Part shown: positions 43,703 to 52,775 of the stretch, one piece after another
How positions within the stretch are numbered: the first letter of the stretch is position 1
Layout: every line of letters starts with the position of its first letter
NCBI GenBank assembly: GCA_963590415.1
Contig: CAVAPB010000002.1
Coordinates: 1 to 64,000 of the forward strand
Origin: Fimenecus sp963590415
Lineage (GTDB): Bacteria; Bacillota; Clostridia; Oscillospirales; Acutalibacteraceae
DNA length: 64,000 bases
Reading direction: 5' to 3'
The notes under the pieces: model-generated
The model's input: only the letters and a program-made list of their open reading frames with translations
Told to the model about the DNA's origin: nothing
Databases searched by the model: none
Program-made: the position numbers and the translations under genes

Positions 43703-44905
43703 ATGAAAATTCTTGTTATTAACGCAGGAAGTTCGTCACTTAAATATCAGCTTATTGATATGGAAAACGAAACCCTGCTTGCAAAAGGCATCTGCGAACA
43801 GATAGGAGACAGCAACGCAACTTTTACGCATAAGGTTCCCGCAAGTCCCGAAAAGACCGTTAAGAGCGAACCGCATCTTATGGCTGACCACAGCGAGGCT
43901 ATTCAGTTGGTTCTCAACACTCTTGTTGACCCCGAGCACGGAGTTATCAAGTCGATGGACGAAATCGGTGCGGTAGGTCACAGAGTTCTCCACGGTGCGG
44001 AAAAGTTCTCTGCTTCCGTTCTTGTAACCGAAGAAATGAAAGAGACCGTAAAAGAATGCTTCAAGTTCGGTCCGCTTCATAACCCCGCAAACCTTAAAGG
44101 TATCGAGGCTTGTGAAAAGATTATGAATGTTCCGCAGGTTGCTGTATTTGACACGGGCTTCCACCAGACAATGCCCGACTACGCATATATGTACGCTCTC
44201 CCCTATGAGCTTTACGAAAAGGACGGCATCAGAAAGTACGGCTTCCACGGCACATCGCACAGATATGTTTCGGGAAGATGCATTGAGCTCCTCGGCGGCA
44301 AGGCAGAGGGTACAAAAATAGTTACCTGCCATCTCGGAAACGGTTCTTCGATTTCTGCTGTCAAGGACGGCAAGTGCTTCGACACAACAATGGGTCTTAC
44401 CCCTCTTGAGGGCATTATAATGGGAACACGCTGCGGTTCAATCGACCCCGCAATCATCCCCGTAATTATGAAATCTCACAACCTTACACCCGATGAGGTT
44501 GATGTACTTATGAACAAGAAGAGCGGTATGCTCGGTATTGCCGGAACAAGCGATAACCGTATAATTGAGCAGATGTCAAACGCAGGAAACAAAAGAGCGC
44601 AGCTCGTTGAAAATATGCTTTGCCATCAGCTTGCAAAATACATAGGCGGTTTCGCTGCGGCAATGGGAGGCATTGACGCCGTTGTATTCACGGGCGGTAT
44701 CGGCGAAAACAATCCTCATTACAGAACAAGAGTTGCGGAGAAAATTAAATTCCTCGGAACCGAAATTAACGAAGAAACTAATGCTCTCCGAGGAGAAGAG
44801 GTTGAAATCTCCGTTCCGGGTTCAAAGGTTAAGATGTTTGTAATCCCGACAAACGAAGAACTTGTTATTGCAAGAGACACACTTGACATCGTAAGCAAGC
44901 TTTAA
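43703..44905 (+). CDS. ackA: Acetate kinase
   Basis: A 400-residue ASKHA-fold kinase that makes ATP and acetate from acetyl phosphate in fermentation. Motifs are NAGSSSLKYQ at 7-16, GHRVLHGAEKF near 93, FDTGFHQTMP, KYGFHGTSHRYV and TCHLGNGSSI. GAGGAGG precedes the ATG. No pta gene is adjacent. Single-gene unit with its own promoter and terminator. Confidence 0.97.
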   Translation: MKILVINAGSSSLKYQLIDMENETLLAKGICEQIGDSNATFTHKVPASPEKTVKSEPHLMADHSEAIQLVLNTLVDPEHGVIKSMDEIGAVGHRVLHGAEKFSASVLVTEEMKETVKECFKFGPLHNPANLKGIEACEKIMNVPQVAVFDTGFHQTMPDYAYMYALPYELYEKDGIRKYGFHGTSHRYVSGRCIELLGGKAEGTKIVTCHLGNGSSISAVKDGKCFDTTMGLTPLEGIIMGTRCGSIDPAIIPVIMKSHNLTPDEVDVLMNKKSGMLGIAGTSDNRIIEQMSNAGNKRAQLVENMLCHQLAKYIGGFAAAMGGIDAVVFTGGIGENNPHYRTRVAEKIKFLGTEINEETNALRGEEVEISVPGSKVKMFVIPTNEELVIARDTLDIVSKL

Positions 44906-44922
44906 TACCAAGCAGCCAAAAG

Positions 44923-44949
44923 CACCCGTAGCACTACGGGTGTTTTTTT
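44923..44949 (+). terminator. Terminator of ackA
   Basis: CACCCGT and ACGGGTG arms are followed by seven T residues, 17 bases after the ackA stop. Confidence 0.85.
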
Positions 44950-44975
44950 GAAATAATACGAAGGGAATGACGCTT

Positions 44976-45500
44976 ATGAAAGAAAACAGGAAGCTGCTCA
45001 AGGAAGTTCTTAAAGAAATACGCCGTGATATGACCGACGAAGAAGTTATCAATCTTCTTGCCGACAGTAAAATTTCCGTTGACCCGAATAAGAAAAGGGA
45101 AAAATACACCCTCGGTCAGCGAGCTGCGGACGCAATCGCAAAATTTGCGGGCAGTTGGGCATTTATTTTTTCATTTACGGGAGTGCTTGTGCTCTGGATG
45201 ATAATAAACACCGTTCTCTCAGCAAAGGCGTTTGACCCCTACCCGTTCATTCTCCTGAACCTTGTTTTATCCTGTGTTGCGGCAATTCAGGCTCCGCTTA
45301 TAATGATGAGCCAGAACAGACAGGAGGAAATCGACCGCCGCCGTGCCGAAAACGACTACAAGGTAAACCTCAAAACCGAAATTATGATCGAGGACATCTA
45401 TGACAAGGTAAATGCCATTCTTGCAAAGCAAAAAGCAATTGAAAAGAAATTAGATATGCAAAACGGCGAAAAGCCAAAACAGAACAAAGAGGTTAAATGA
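44976..45500 (+). CDS. DUF1003 inner-membrane protein
   Basis: A 174-residue DUF1003 protein. An N-terminal helical, charged segment leads to GQRAADAIAKFAGSWAFI and two TM helices (about 65-85 and 93-115) joined by FDPYPFILLN, the family signature; a coiled-coil-like tail with an RRRAENDYK stretch follows. Function is not established. Start at ATG 44976 with AAGGGA at nine bases; the ATG at 44967 touches that site. Confidence 0.85.
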   Translation: MKENRKLLKEVLKEIRRDMTDEEVINLLADSKISVDPNKKREKYTLGQRAADAIAKFAGSWAFIFSFTGVLVLWMIINTVLSAKAFDPYPFILLNLVLSCVAAIQAPLIMMSQNRQEEIDRRRAENDYKVNLKTEIMIEDIYDKVNAILAKQKAIEKKLDMQNGEKPKQNKEVK

Positions 45501-45502
45501 TT

Positions 45503-45529
45503 AAAGCCGCTCTTCGGAGCGGCTTTTTT
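45503..45529. terminator. Terminator between DUF1003 and mannosidase genes
   Basis: Perfect 10-bp arms AAAGCCGCTC/GAGCGGCTTT with a TTCG tetraloop and T-run on the plus strand; serves the plus gene clearly and perhaps the convergent one. Confidence 0.85.
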
Positions 45530-45537
45530 ATAACGGA

Positions 45538-48500
45538 TTATCTGATTTTAACCGTTACAATCTCAAACGGCTTTAAGGTCAGCGGAATTGAATTTTCCTT
45601 TGCGGAAATAACCTTCAAATCGTTTTCAAGCATATCGCAGAGCGTTACCGACTTAAAATCAAAGCCTGTTTTGAGCACCGTATTTGTGCGCTTGTTGAAG
45701 CTTTCATACATTCTTACGATGATGCCGTCACCGTCCTCGGCTTTCTTAACGGTCTCTATGACGATATTTTCATCACGGACGCTGACAAATGAATAGCTGT
45801 CGCCGAGCTTGCCCGAATGTTTTCCGACAGTTATTGCGGCCATCGGGTTGTTGAGGTCATAAGCCTGCTTTATCGTACCTGCTTCACGGTAATCCCCTGC
45901 GTGCGGATAGAGCGAATATGTAAAGAAATGCTCGCACTTATCTGCCGTGGGGTCGGGATATGTTCCGCTCTTTAACAATGTGAGCGACATTACGCCGTCG
46001 TGAATTGCGTGACCGTATTTGCAGTCGTTTATAAGGCTGACGCCATAGCTGTATTCGGAAATATCGGCATATTTGTGCGCACAAACCTCAAAGCGTGCAC
46101 TGTCCCAGCTTGTGTTGTAATGCGTGGGTCTCTCAACCGAACCGAACTGAATGTCGTATGTTGCCTTATCGGTGTTTACATCAACGGGGAAAGCAGCTTT
46201 AAGAAGAATATGCGACTCCTTCCAATCAATATAAGTCTCAAAGTCAATGCGGTCAACATCGTCATAAAGCCAGATTTTCTGCTTAACGGTGCTGTTTAAG
46301 AACACCTTTTCAATTTCAAAACCTGCTCTCTCACCGTCCTCAATAGGCTTTACAGACTTAACATCGTTTACTTCCCATGATTTATCTGTATAGTAATTGC
46401 TGATTTCCCAGTTATCATAGTCTCTGGGTAAATCCTCATAAGCAGTAATGATATTTCCCCTTGCGTTCTTTTTGAGCACATCACGCATATTGCGCTTGTC
46501 ATAAATCTCGGAAAGTGTGCCGTTTTCGTCAACAGTCAGGCGGAAAAAGTCATTTTCAACGCAGTTGTCGCAAACTTTTACTTTACCCTTTTTCTCGGGC
46601 ATTGAAATAACCTTGTAACCTTTGGCGGGAATGTCGCGAACACAATATGTAACGCCGTCGATTTTAACTGCGCCGTCGCCCTTAAACGAATTTGGGTTGA
46701 AAACAAGAACTCCGCCGTCCGTATCAATGTTCTGTGCAATGTCGCTGCAAGCCTTTGACACAACTTCCCTGCCTGCAAGCTTGAGCTGTTCGTACTGCTT
46801 TGAAGAAACCTCGTAAACCTCTTTTATAGAGGAGCCGGGAATTATATCGTGGAACTGATTGAGAAGTATTGTTTCCCAACCGTCGTGAAGAGTCTTTTCG
46901 GGATATTTGGCACCGTTGAGCTTTTCGTTCATAACGGCAAGCGTTTCCGCCTTTTCATAGAGAAATTCACACTTACGGTTATTACGCTTGTTTTTAGCCT
47001 GCGAGGTATATGTTCCTCTGTGGTATTCAAGATAAAGCTCGCCCTGCCATGTAGGCGTTTTCGGGTTATCCTCCGCTCTCTTTTTAACCCTGTCAAGCAT
47101 TGATCCCGCATATTCCATCTTCGCCTTGGGAACGCCCGAAAGACCTTTTTTAAGAACATCGTAATATTCAAGGTCCTTTCTTACGGGTCCGCCACCGCCG
47201 TCTCCGAAGCCGAAGGTTATCATAATGTCATTGTTTATGTCCTTTTGCTGATAGCGGTCATATCCACCCTGAAGCTGGCTTGGGTTGAGCTTTGCGTTAT
47301 ATGTGCAGTTTGTGGCGGTCGGAACTCCTCTGTGCTTGTCCTGTGCCGTCATAAAATAGGAAAATATGTCCGTGCCATCTATGCCTCTCCACCAAAATGT
47401 ATCGTAAGGCATACGGTTAGTTTCATTCCAACCGATTTTTGAGGTAACAAACTTGTCAACGCCGCTCTTCATAAGGATTTGCGGTAACGCCGCAGAATAT
47501 CCGAACACATCGGGAAGCCACAGCACTTTTGAGTCAACGCCGAATTCTTCTTTGAAGAAATTCTTGCCGTAAAGGACCTGCCTTACAAGGCTTTCTCCGG
47601 AACAAAGATTGCAATCGGCTTCGACCCACATTGCACCCTCAACTTCCCAACGGCCCGCCTTGACCATTTCCTTTACCTCGGCATACAGCTCGGGACACTC
47701 CTCTTTGAGATATTTATAAAGCTGAGCCTGGCTCGACATAAATTTATATTCGGGGTACTTCTTCATAAGCGCAAGAACGGTTGAAAAAGAACGCTGAACC
47801 TTTTCCCGTGTCTGCGCAAGAGTCCAAAGCCACGCAACATCAATATGTGTGTGACCGATACAGATTGCGTTTACATCCTCGGGCGTGCACTTTTTGAAAA
47901 ATTCCCCGTCAAGGTATTTTTGTGCCGCCTTGACGGAATTATTGAATTCGGCACTGCCGGGTACACGCAAATCAAGAAGATTTACCGCATTGAGTATGTG
48001 GTTTTCGATATCAATATATGTCTTTTCGTCGGGATTGAGATATTCGGTAACCTCAAACGGAACTTTAAGGCTGTAATAAAGCTTTCTCGCCTCTTCGTTA
48101 TATACAACAAGCTTTGCATCAAAATCAAGCCAACCGTCGCCGTTCATTCCGGTATAAGCATATATGTAAAGCTCATAGCTTTCCTCGGCATTGTCAAGGA
48201 AAACCTCTCTGTGGTTCATATCTAGTCCCTGTACAAGCACGCCGTTGAGATAAACTATAAACTGCGGATTTATTGCATCCCAGCTCTGCTTATAAGCGTC
48301 GGTCGAAATGACAAGCTCAACGTTTTTGCCTCTGTACTGCTCGGGAATTGCAAGCTTTTTATAAAACCATGCGTGCTCGTCCTGCTTACCGCCCCAACGC
48401 TCGTTCTTGCCGAACTCACGGAAACTGTCGTCAATCTCGGGCAAGGTGTTGTCCGACTTGTAGCCGCATTCCTTATAAAGGAAACCGTCAATATGGGTTT

Positions 48501-48570
48501 CCGATACCGTCATATATTGCTCAAAAGTGTCAAAAAACACTCTCATTCTGTCCTCGTAAAAATCTGTCAT
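45538..48570 (-). CDS. GH38 alpha-mannosidase
   Basis: A 1010-residue glycoside hydrolase family 38 enzyme that trims alpha-linked mannose. HTHIDVAWLWTLAQTREK (about 243-260) supplies zinc ligands, EADCNLCSGESLVRQ (about 320) holds the nucleophile Asp, and NQFHDIIPGSSIKEVY near 580 the last His ligand. The N-terminal part before residue 235 is a beta domain and the last 350 residues are beta-sandwich. No signal peptide, so it acts inside the cell on imported oligosaccharides. It begins two bases after folC. Confidence 0.94.
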   Translation of the reverse strand: MTDFYEDRMRVFFDTFEQYMTVSETHIDGFLYKECGYKSDNTLPEIDDSFREFGKNERWGGKQDEHAWFYKKLAIPEQYRGKNVELVISTDAYKQSWDAINPQFIVYLNGVLVQGLDMNHREVFLDNAEESYELYIYAYTGMNGDGWLDFDAKLVVYNEEARKLYYSLKVPFEVTEYLNPDEKTYIDIENHILNAVNLLDLRVPGSAEFNNSVKAAQKYLDGEFFKKCTPEDVNAICIGHTHIDVAWLWTLAQTREKVQRSFSTVLALMKKYPEYKFMSSQAQLYKYLKEECPELYAEVKEMVKAGRWEVEGAMWVEADCNLCSGESLVRQVLYGKNFFKEEFGVDSKVLWLPDVFGYSAALPQILMKSGVDKFVTSKIGWNETNRMPYDTFWWRGIDGTDIFSYFMTAQDKHRGVPTATNCTYNAKLNPSQLQGGYDRYQQKDINNDIMITFGFGDGGGGPVRKDLEYYDVLKKGLSGVPKAKMEYAGSMLDRVKKRAEDNPKTPTWQGELYLEYHRGTYTSQAKNKRNNRKCEFLYEKAETLAVMNEKLNGAKYPEKTLHDGWETILLNQFHDIIPGSSIKEVYEVSSKQYEQLKLAGREVVSKACSDIAQNIDTDGGVLVFNPNSFKGDGAVKIDGVTYCVRDIPAKGYKVISMPEKKGKVKVCDNCVENDFFRLTVDENGTLSEIYDKRNMRDVLKKNARGNIITAYEDLPRDYDNWEISNYYTDKSWEVNDVKSVKPIEDGERAGFEIEKVFLNSTVKQKIWLYDDVDRIDFETYIDWKESHILLKAAFPVDVNTDKATYDIQFGSVERPTHYNTSWDSARFEVCAHKYADISEYSYGVSLINDCKYGHAIHDGVMSLTLLKSGTYPDPTADKCEHFFTYSLYPHAGDYREAGTIKQAYDLNNPMAAITVGKHSGKLGDSYSFVSVRDENIVIETVKKAEDGDGIIVRMYESFNKRTNTVLKTGFDFKSVTLCDMLENDLKVISAKENSIPLTLKPFEIVTVKIR

Positions 48571-48572
48571 AA

Positions 48573-49817
48573 CTACCTCTCATCCTTAAATATATCCGAA
48601 ATAAGATAGAAAGAGCCGCACACAAGCACAAACGGCGAACTTTCCACTGCTATATGATAAGCGATTTTCGGGTCAATTTCAACATCTATTTTATCAATAT
48701 ATTTTTTAGAATAATCACAAAGCCGCTCAGGCTCTTCGGAACGGGGGTTGTCGGGCTTGGTAAAAATGACCCTCTTGCAGTGCGGCAGGACATTTGACAG
48801 GTACTTTTCGCAGTCTTTATCAGCCATCATACCGATTACCGCCGTAATTTCCCTGTCGGAAAATTCATTTTCAAGCACCGCCGACAGCGCCTTTGAACAC
48901 TCCTCATTATGCCCGCCGTCAATGAGGACATTATCGCTTATCAGTTCCATTCTGCCGTGCATAACGGTATTTTTAAGAGAAAATACAATATCCTTTTCCC
49001 CTACTCCGTCAATAAGCCTTGCCGCCTCGACAACACCTATTGCGTTTTCCACTTGATGCCTGCCGTCAAGCGATATAAAATACTCATTACCCTTATAAAC
49101 GAAATCCGTGCCGTCTTTGCTTTTGGAAATTATGCTTGCCTCTCCGAAATCGGCTATAATCAACCTTGCATTCTTTTCCTTTGCCTTTTTTTCAATTACC
49201 ATCAACGCTTCCTCATCCTGTAGTGTGGTCGTAACGACCGTAGAATTTTCCTTTATAATTCCGCACTTTTCAAAAGCGATTTTTTCCACTGTATCGCCCA
49301 ATATTTTCGTATGGTCTTTTGAAATTGAAGTAATTACGGCAACCTCGGGACATTTAATTACATTTGTGGCGTCGAATCTGCCGCCCAAGCCGACTTCCAT
49401 AACGGCATAGTCGCACTTTTGCTCATAAAAATACAGCAAAGCGGCGGCTGTGATTGCCTCAAACTCGGTAATTATAATTCCTTTTTCGTGTAATTCGTCA
49501 ATAACAGGTTTAATTCTCGAAACAATATCTGCCAAATCGGATTTTGGGATATTTTCGCCGTCAATTTTAATTCTCTCGCAAAAGTCAAAGACATACGGAG
49601 ATGTAAAAAGTCCCGTCTTATATCCTGCGCTTATCAAAGCGTTTGAAAGCATAGTCGAGGTCGAGCCTTTTCCGTTTGTGCCCGCAACATGAAGGAACTT
49701 AATTTTATCCTGCGGATTCCCGAGCCTTTCAAGCAAAATATTTATTCTTTCAAGCCCCGGCTTTATGCCGAAAACCAAAAGCGAATGTATGTAGGCGACA
49801 GCCTGTTCGTAAGTCAA
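48573..49817 (-). CDS. folC: Folylpolyglutamate/dihydrofolate synthase
   Basis: A 414-residue Mur-ligase-like enzyme that adds glutamates to folates. AGTNGKGSTSTMLSNAL (ATP P-loop), FTSPYVFDFCERIKI, GLGGRFDATNVI and LIDGGHNEECSKAL are family motifs. I favour TTG 49817 (protein begins TYEQAVAYIHSL) since GGAG lies nine bases upstream; the ATG at 49826 directly abuts that GGAG. No folP or folE is nearby, so its grouping with the mannosidase may be accidental. Confidence 0.92.
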   Translation of the reverse strand: MTYEQAVAYIHSLLVFGIKPGLERINILLERLGNPQDKIKFLHVAGTNGKGSTSTMLSNALISAGYKTGLFTSPYVFDFCERIKIDGENIPKSDLADIVSRIKPVIDELHEKGIIITEFEAITAAALLYFYEQKCDYAVMEVGLGGRFDATNVIKCPEVAVITSISKDHTKILGDTVEKIAFEKCGIIKENSTVVTTTLQDEEALMVIEKKAKEKNARLIIADFGEASIISKSKDGTDFVYKGNEYFISLDGRHQVENAIGVVEAARLIDGVGEKDIVFSLKNTVMHGRMELISDNVLIDGGHNEECSKALSAVLENEFSDREITAVIGMMADKDCEKYLSNVLPHCKRVIFTKPDNPRSEEPERLCDYSKKYIDKIDVEIDPKIAYHIAVESSPFVLVCGSFYLISDIFKDER

Positions 49818-49873
49818 TAAAATCATCTCCGCAAAAAGTATAGCACACGCAGGCATAATTATAAAGATTTTTA

Positions 49874-49902
49874 TTTACAAGAACCGCCAAAAGGTGTAAA
49901 CT
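49874..49902 (+). promoter_or_regulatory. Promoter of the GPH symporter
   Basis: TTTACA (49874-49879), a 17-base spacer and TAAACT (49897-49902), 31 bases before the ATG. Confidence 0.45.
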
Positions 49903-49932
49903 GAAATAAATAAATTTGCGGAGGATAAGTTT

Positions 49933-51363
49933 ATGGAAGAAAGAAAACTCACAGGAAAGCGTAAGCTCGGATATTGTTCGGGCATCATTACGGAATCATT
50001 ACTTTATAATATGTTCTGTACATATTATCTTGTTTTCCTGACCGATATTATCCATATGAAGCCCGTGCTTGCAGGTACGGTAAGCTTTATTTCAATTTGT
50101 TGGGACGCAATAACCGACCCGATTATCGGTGCTTACGCCGACCAAAACGGTGCGGATAAAAGGAAATATATGGCAAAATCCCTGTTTCCGCTTATACTCC
50201 TGTTTATTGCCTCATTCTTCAACATCGGCACGGATAACAGCGTAATTCAGTTTATTTACTACACGGCGATAGCTATGCTCTTCTGGCTCGCTTACACGGT
50301 ATATACAATCCCCTATTACGCAATCGTTGCGGAAATCACGCAGGATTACGACGAAAGAACCGATATTCGAAGCACAAGCTCGCTTATCAACACGGCGGCG
50401 ATTTTCCTCGGAAACGCTTTACCGGCCGTTGTTCCGTCGCTTTTCGCAGGCGTTGTGATTTCGGGCAAGCATGTCGGCGAGTCGCTCGGTTGGGAAATCA
50501 CTGCGATTATAATGTGCGTGCTTTCACTCACATTCGGTCTTTGTGCGGTCAAGTCCCTTAAAGGCATTAAGCTTATTAAAGCCGAAGCCGAAAATGTTAC
50601 AGGCGAAAGGAAAAAAGTCAAGGCAATTTTCTCCGAAATGCTTGAAGTGCTTAAAATCAAGCCCTTCAAATGGTTTGCAATGTTCATTATCTTCTTCCTT
50701 ATCGCTTCGTCAATGATTCAGTCGTCATTCGAATATATGATTAAGGACTGCGTCGGCGCAGACCCCGAGTTCTATATGGTTGTCGTTATAGTCGAATTGG
50801 TTGTCGTTATGGCGGCGTTTATCCCGATAGTTACGAAGGTTGCTGAGAAAAAGGACAGAAGATTTTCAAGCCTTGTGTTTATGTCGATTATGTGTGTCGG
50901 ACTTATATGCTGTAAAATCGCAGGAGTTAAGTCAATCCCCGTTGTTCTTTGCGTAACATTCTTTATGGCAGTCGGTATGGCTAACTTCTGGACAGTATTT
51001 TACTCAATCGCATATGACCTTGTCGAGGTTGATGAGTTTGCATACGGCACACGCCGTGAGAGCGTTATCACCGCACTTCCGCAGTTCTTCCAGAAGTTCG
51101 GTTCTGCAATCGGCGTATGGACCGTCGGCTTTGTGCTTCAGCTTGCAGGCTATGACAAGACAAACTCCGTTCAGCCCGCAACAGTCGCAAATGGAATTGA
51201 AAACAATGTAACAATCATTCCCGCCGCATTCCTTGTGCTGTCGATTATCGGCATTTATCTTTATCCTGTAACACGAGAGAAGTTTGCAAAGCTTAAAGAA
51301 GAGCTTGAAAAGAAAAAATCAGGTAAAGAATATTCGACCGACGGACTTAAAAAGCTTGTATAA
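49933..51363 (+). CDS. GPH-family sugar:cation symporter
   Basis: A 476-residue, about 12-TM glycoside-pentoside-hexuronide symporter (MFS superfamily, MelB-like). Family features are the helix-1 start LTGKRKLGYCSGIITESLLY, DAITDPIIGAYADQ near 60 (cation-site Asp residues), and TIPYYAIVAEITQDYDERT near 125. It would bring in oligosaccharides for the divergent GH38 mannosidase or the GH27 enzyme; that link is inference from proximity. ATG follows GCGGAGGA. Confidence 0.9.
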   Translation: MEERKLTGKRKLGYCSGIITESLLYNMFCTYYLVFLTDIIHMKPVLAGTVSFISICWDAITDPIIGAYADQNGADKRKYMAKSLFPLILLFIASFFNIGTDNSVIQFIYYTAIAMLFWLAYTVYTIPYYAIVAEITQDYDERTDIRSTSSLINTAAIFLGNALPAVVPSLFAGVVISGKHVGESLGWEITAIIMCVLSLTFGLCAVKSLKGIKLIKAEAENVTGERKKVKAIFSEMLEVLKIKPFKWFAMFIIFFLIASSMIQSSFEYMIKDCVGADPEFYMVVVIVELVVVMAAFIPIVTKVAEKKDRRFSSLVFMSIMCVGLICCKIAGVKSIPVVLCVTFFMAVGMANFWTVFYSIAYDLVEVDEFAYGTRRESVITALPQFFQKFGSAIGVWTVGFVLQLAGYDKTNSVQPATVANGIENNVTIIPAAFLVLSIIGIYLYPVTREKFAKLKEELEKKKSGKEYSTDGLKKLV

Positions 51364-51431
51364 CGGAAAATATAGCAAGCGCAATCCCCGTTTTCGGTCT
51401 GCCTTTACAATTTGATATTGAGTTGCTTTTT

Positions 51432-51464
51432 ACAAGCAGTCCGCTCGCTGGGCTGCTTGTTTTT
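51432..51464 (+). terminator. Terminator of the symporter gene
   Basis: ACAAGCAG (51432-51439) and CTGCTTGT (51453-51460) arms followed by TTTT. Confidence 0.75.
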
Positions 51465-51483
51465 CGTTACAAAATAAATAGGC

Positions 51484-51533
51484 TTGCATATCTGATACGC
51501 ACCCGAAAATTTCAGGTGCGCATCATTCTGCAA
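51484..51533. repeat. Large imperfect palindrome
   Basis: A near-palindrome centred near 51509: TTGCA ... GATACGCACC ... GAAA, then TTTC, GGTGCGCATC ... TGCAA. It lies in the 190-base gap between converging genes. No T-run follows on either strand, so it is not a standard terminator. It may be a dispersed repeat or RNA hairpin. Confidence 0.45.
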
Positions 51534-51553
51534 GCCATTTGTGAATTATTCTG

Positions 51554-52075
51554 TTACACCTTGATAATATAATTATCTTTTCTGTCAGCCGCTTTTCCTA
51601 CAGGAGCCGATGAATATCCGAGTGCAATACTTCCGACGCCTCGTAAGGTTTCGGGAAGCTTCCATTCGGCAAGTAATTTTTTACCTTTTTCACTGTCGAA
51701 TATCTCTCTTTCTCTGTGTACCCAAACCGAACCGAGACCCAGCGATGCGGCGGCAAGCATCATATTTTCAAGCACGCAGCTGCCGTCTTCAACAAAGGTA
51801 TTTGCATTTCCGTCGGCAAGCACAAGTATGATAACGGGCGCTCCGTAATATGGGTCTTTATCGCTTCCCATAATCTCGGCATTGAGTTCGGAAATCCGCT
51901 TACGGTATTCTGCGGATTTAACAGCAATAACCGTCGGGGATTGACGACCGCCTCCCGTCGGCGCATATGTTCCCGCTTCAAGAATTGCATCGAGCGCTTC
52001 TTCGGGAACGGCGTCTGTTTTGTATGCACGGACGCTTCTGCGTGATTTAACGGTTTTCAATACTTCGTTTTCCAT
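51554..52075 (-). CDS. Nitroreductase-family flavoprotein
   Basis: A 173-residue FMN enzyme. Residues ETVKSRRSVRAYK-like (KTVKSRRSVRAYKTD, 8-22) bind FMN phosphate, and the APTGGGRQSP segment (about 37-46) and GLGSVWVHRE near 117 match small nitroreductases. It reduces nitro compounds or quinones with NAD(P)H. ATG follows CAGGAGAAA; single-gene unit or last of the acetyltransferase-MATE transcript. Confidence 0.88.
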   Translation of the reverse strand: MENEVLKTVKSRRSVRAYKTDAVPEEALDAILEAGTYAPTGGGRQSPTVIAVKSAEYRKRISELNAEIMGSDKDPYYGAPVIILVLADGNANTFVEDGSCVLENMMLAAASLGLGSVWVHREREIFDSEKGKKLLAEWKLPETLRGVGSIALGYSSAPVGKAADRKDNYIIKV

Positions 52076-52095
52076 TTTTATTTCTCCTGATATAA

Positions 52096-52773
52096 TTATA
52101 AAATTTTTTTGCGCTTTTTTCTTATAGAAACGGGAATTTCATTCTTTTCATAAGCTTCCCACACATTTATTCTGTCGTCTTCATCTATTTGGCGAATAAC
52201 CTTTGCAGGTACACCTGCCGCAATGCTGTTTGGAGGAACATCGCGGGTTACAACCGCTCCTGCGGCAACAATACTGTTCTCTCCTATCGTTACTCCGCCG
52301 CAAATTGTCGCACCCGAGCATATCCAACAGTTATCCTTTATGGTTATGGGCTCCGAATATTCAAGGTCGTGATTACCGTCGGGATAATCGGCAGGCAAAC
52401 GCTCCTCGGCGATAAAAGGGTGATTCGGCGTTGCAAGCGTAACATTCGCACCGATCCAGACGCCATTACCGAGCGTTATGGGCGAAACATCAAGAAATGT
52501 ACAGCAATAGTTGATAAAGCAACCCTTTCCTACATGTATATTAACGCCGTATTCGCAATAAAACGGAGCAAAAACCGCAAGGTCATTCCCCTTTGCCGAC
52601 GGAATAAGCCTTTTGAGCGCACGCTGCTTTGTTAAAATTCTCCACAGGGCGATTTTATTAAAGCGCTCGCACCTTATAAGTCCGAGGGCATGTTGCTTGA
52701 AAAGATCCTTACTTGAAGAATTATAAAGCTTTCCGGCAACCATTCTGTCCCACTCGTTGATATTGTTGTACAT
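52096..52773 (-). CDS. Sugar O-acetyltransferase, maltose/galactoside type
   Basis: A 225-residue left-handed beta-helix acetyltransferase. The N-terminal Mac domain (WDRMVAGKLYNSSSKDL) is followed by hexapeptide repeats with the catalytic-loop His in ATPNHPFIAEERL and the end AAGVPAKVIRQID. Residues after 205 form a basic tail longer than usual (KKRKKIL). It follows MATE by two bases and shares its transcript. Confidence 0.9.
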   Translation of the reverse strand: MYNNINEWDRMVAGKLYNSSSKDLFKQHALGLIRCERFNKIALWRILTKQRALKRLIPSAKGNDLAVFAPFYCEYGVNIHVGKGCFINYCCTFLDVSPITLGNGVWIGANVTLATPNHPFIAEERLPADYPDGNHDLEYSEPITIKDNCWICSGATICGGVTIGENSIVAAGAVVTRDVPPNSIAAGVPAKVIRQIDEDDRINVWEAYEKNEIPVSIRKKRKKIL

Positions 52774-52775
52774 TT

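Noticed and set aside
43736..44332. 198-codon minus-strand ORF inside ackA
   Set aside because: Opposite strand of a complete, motif-rich acetate kinase gene; long antisense ORFs are expected there from codon bias.
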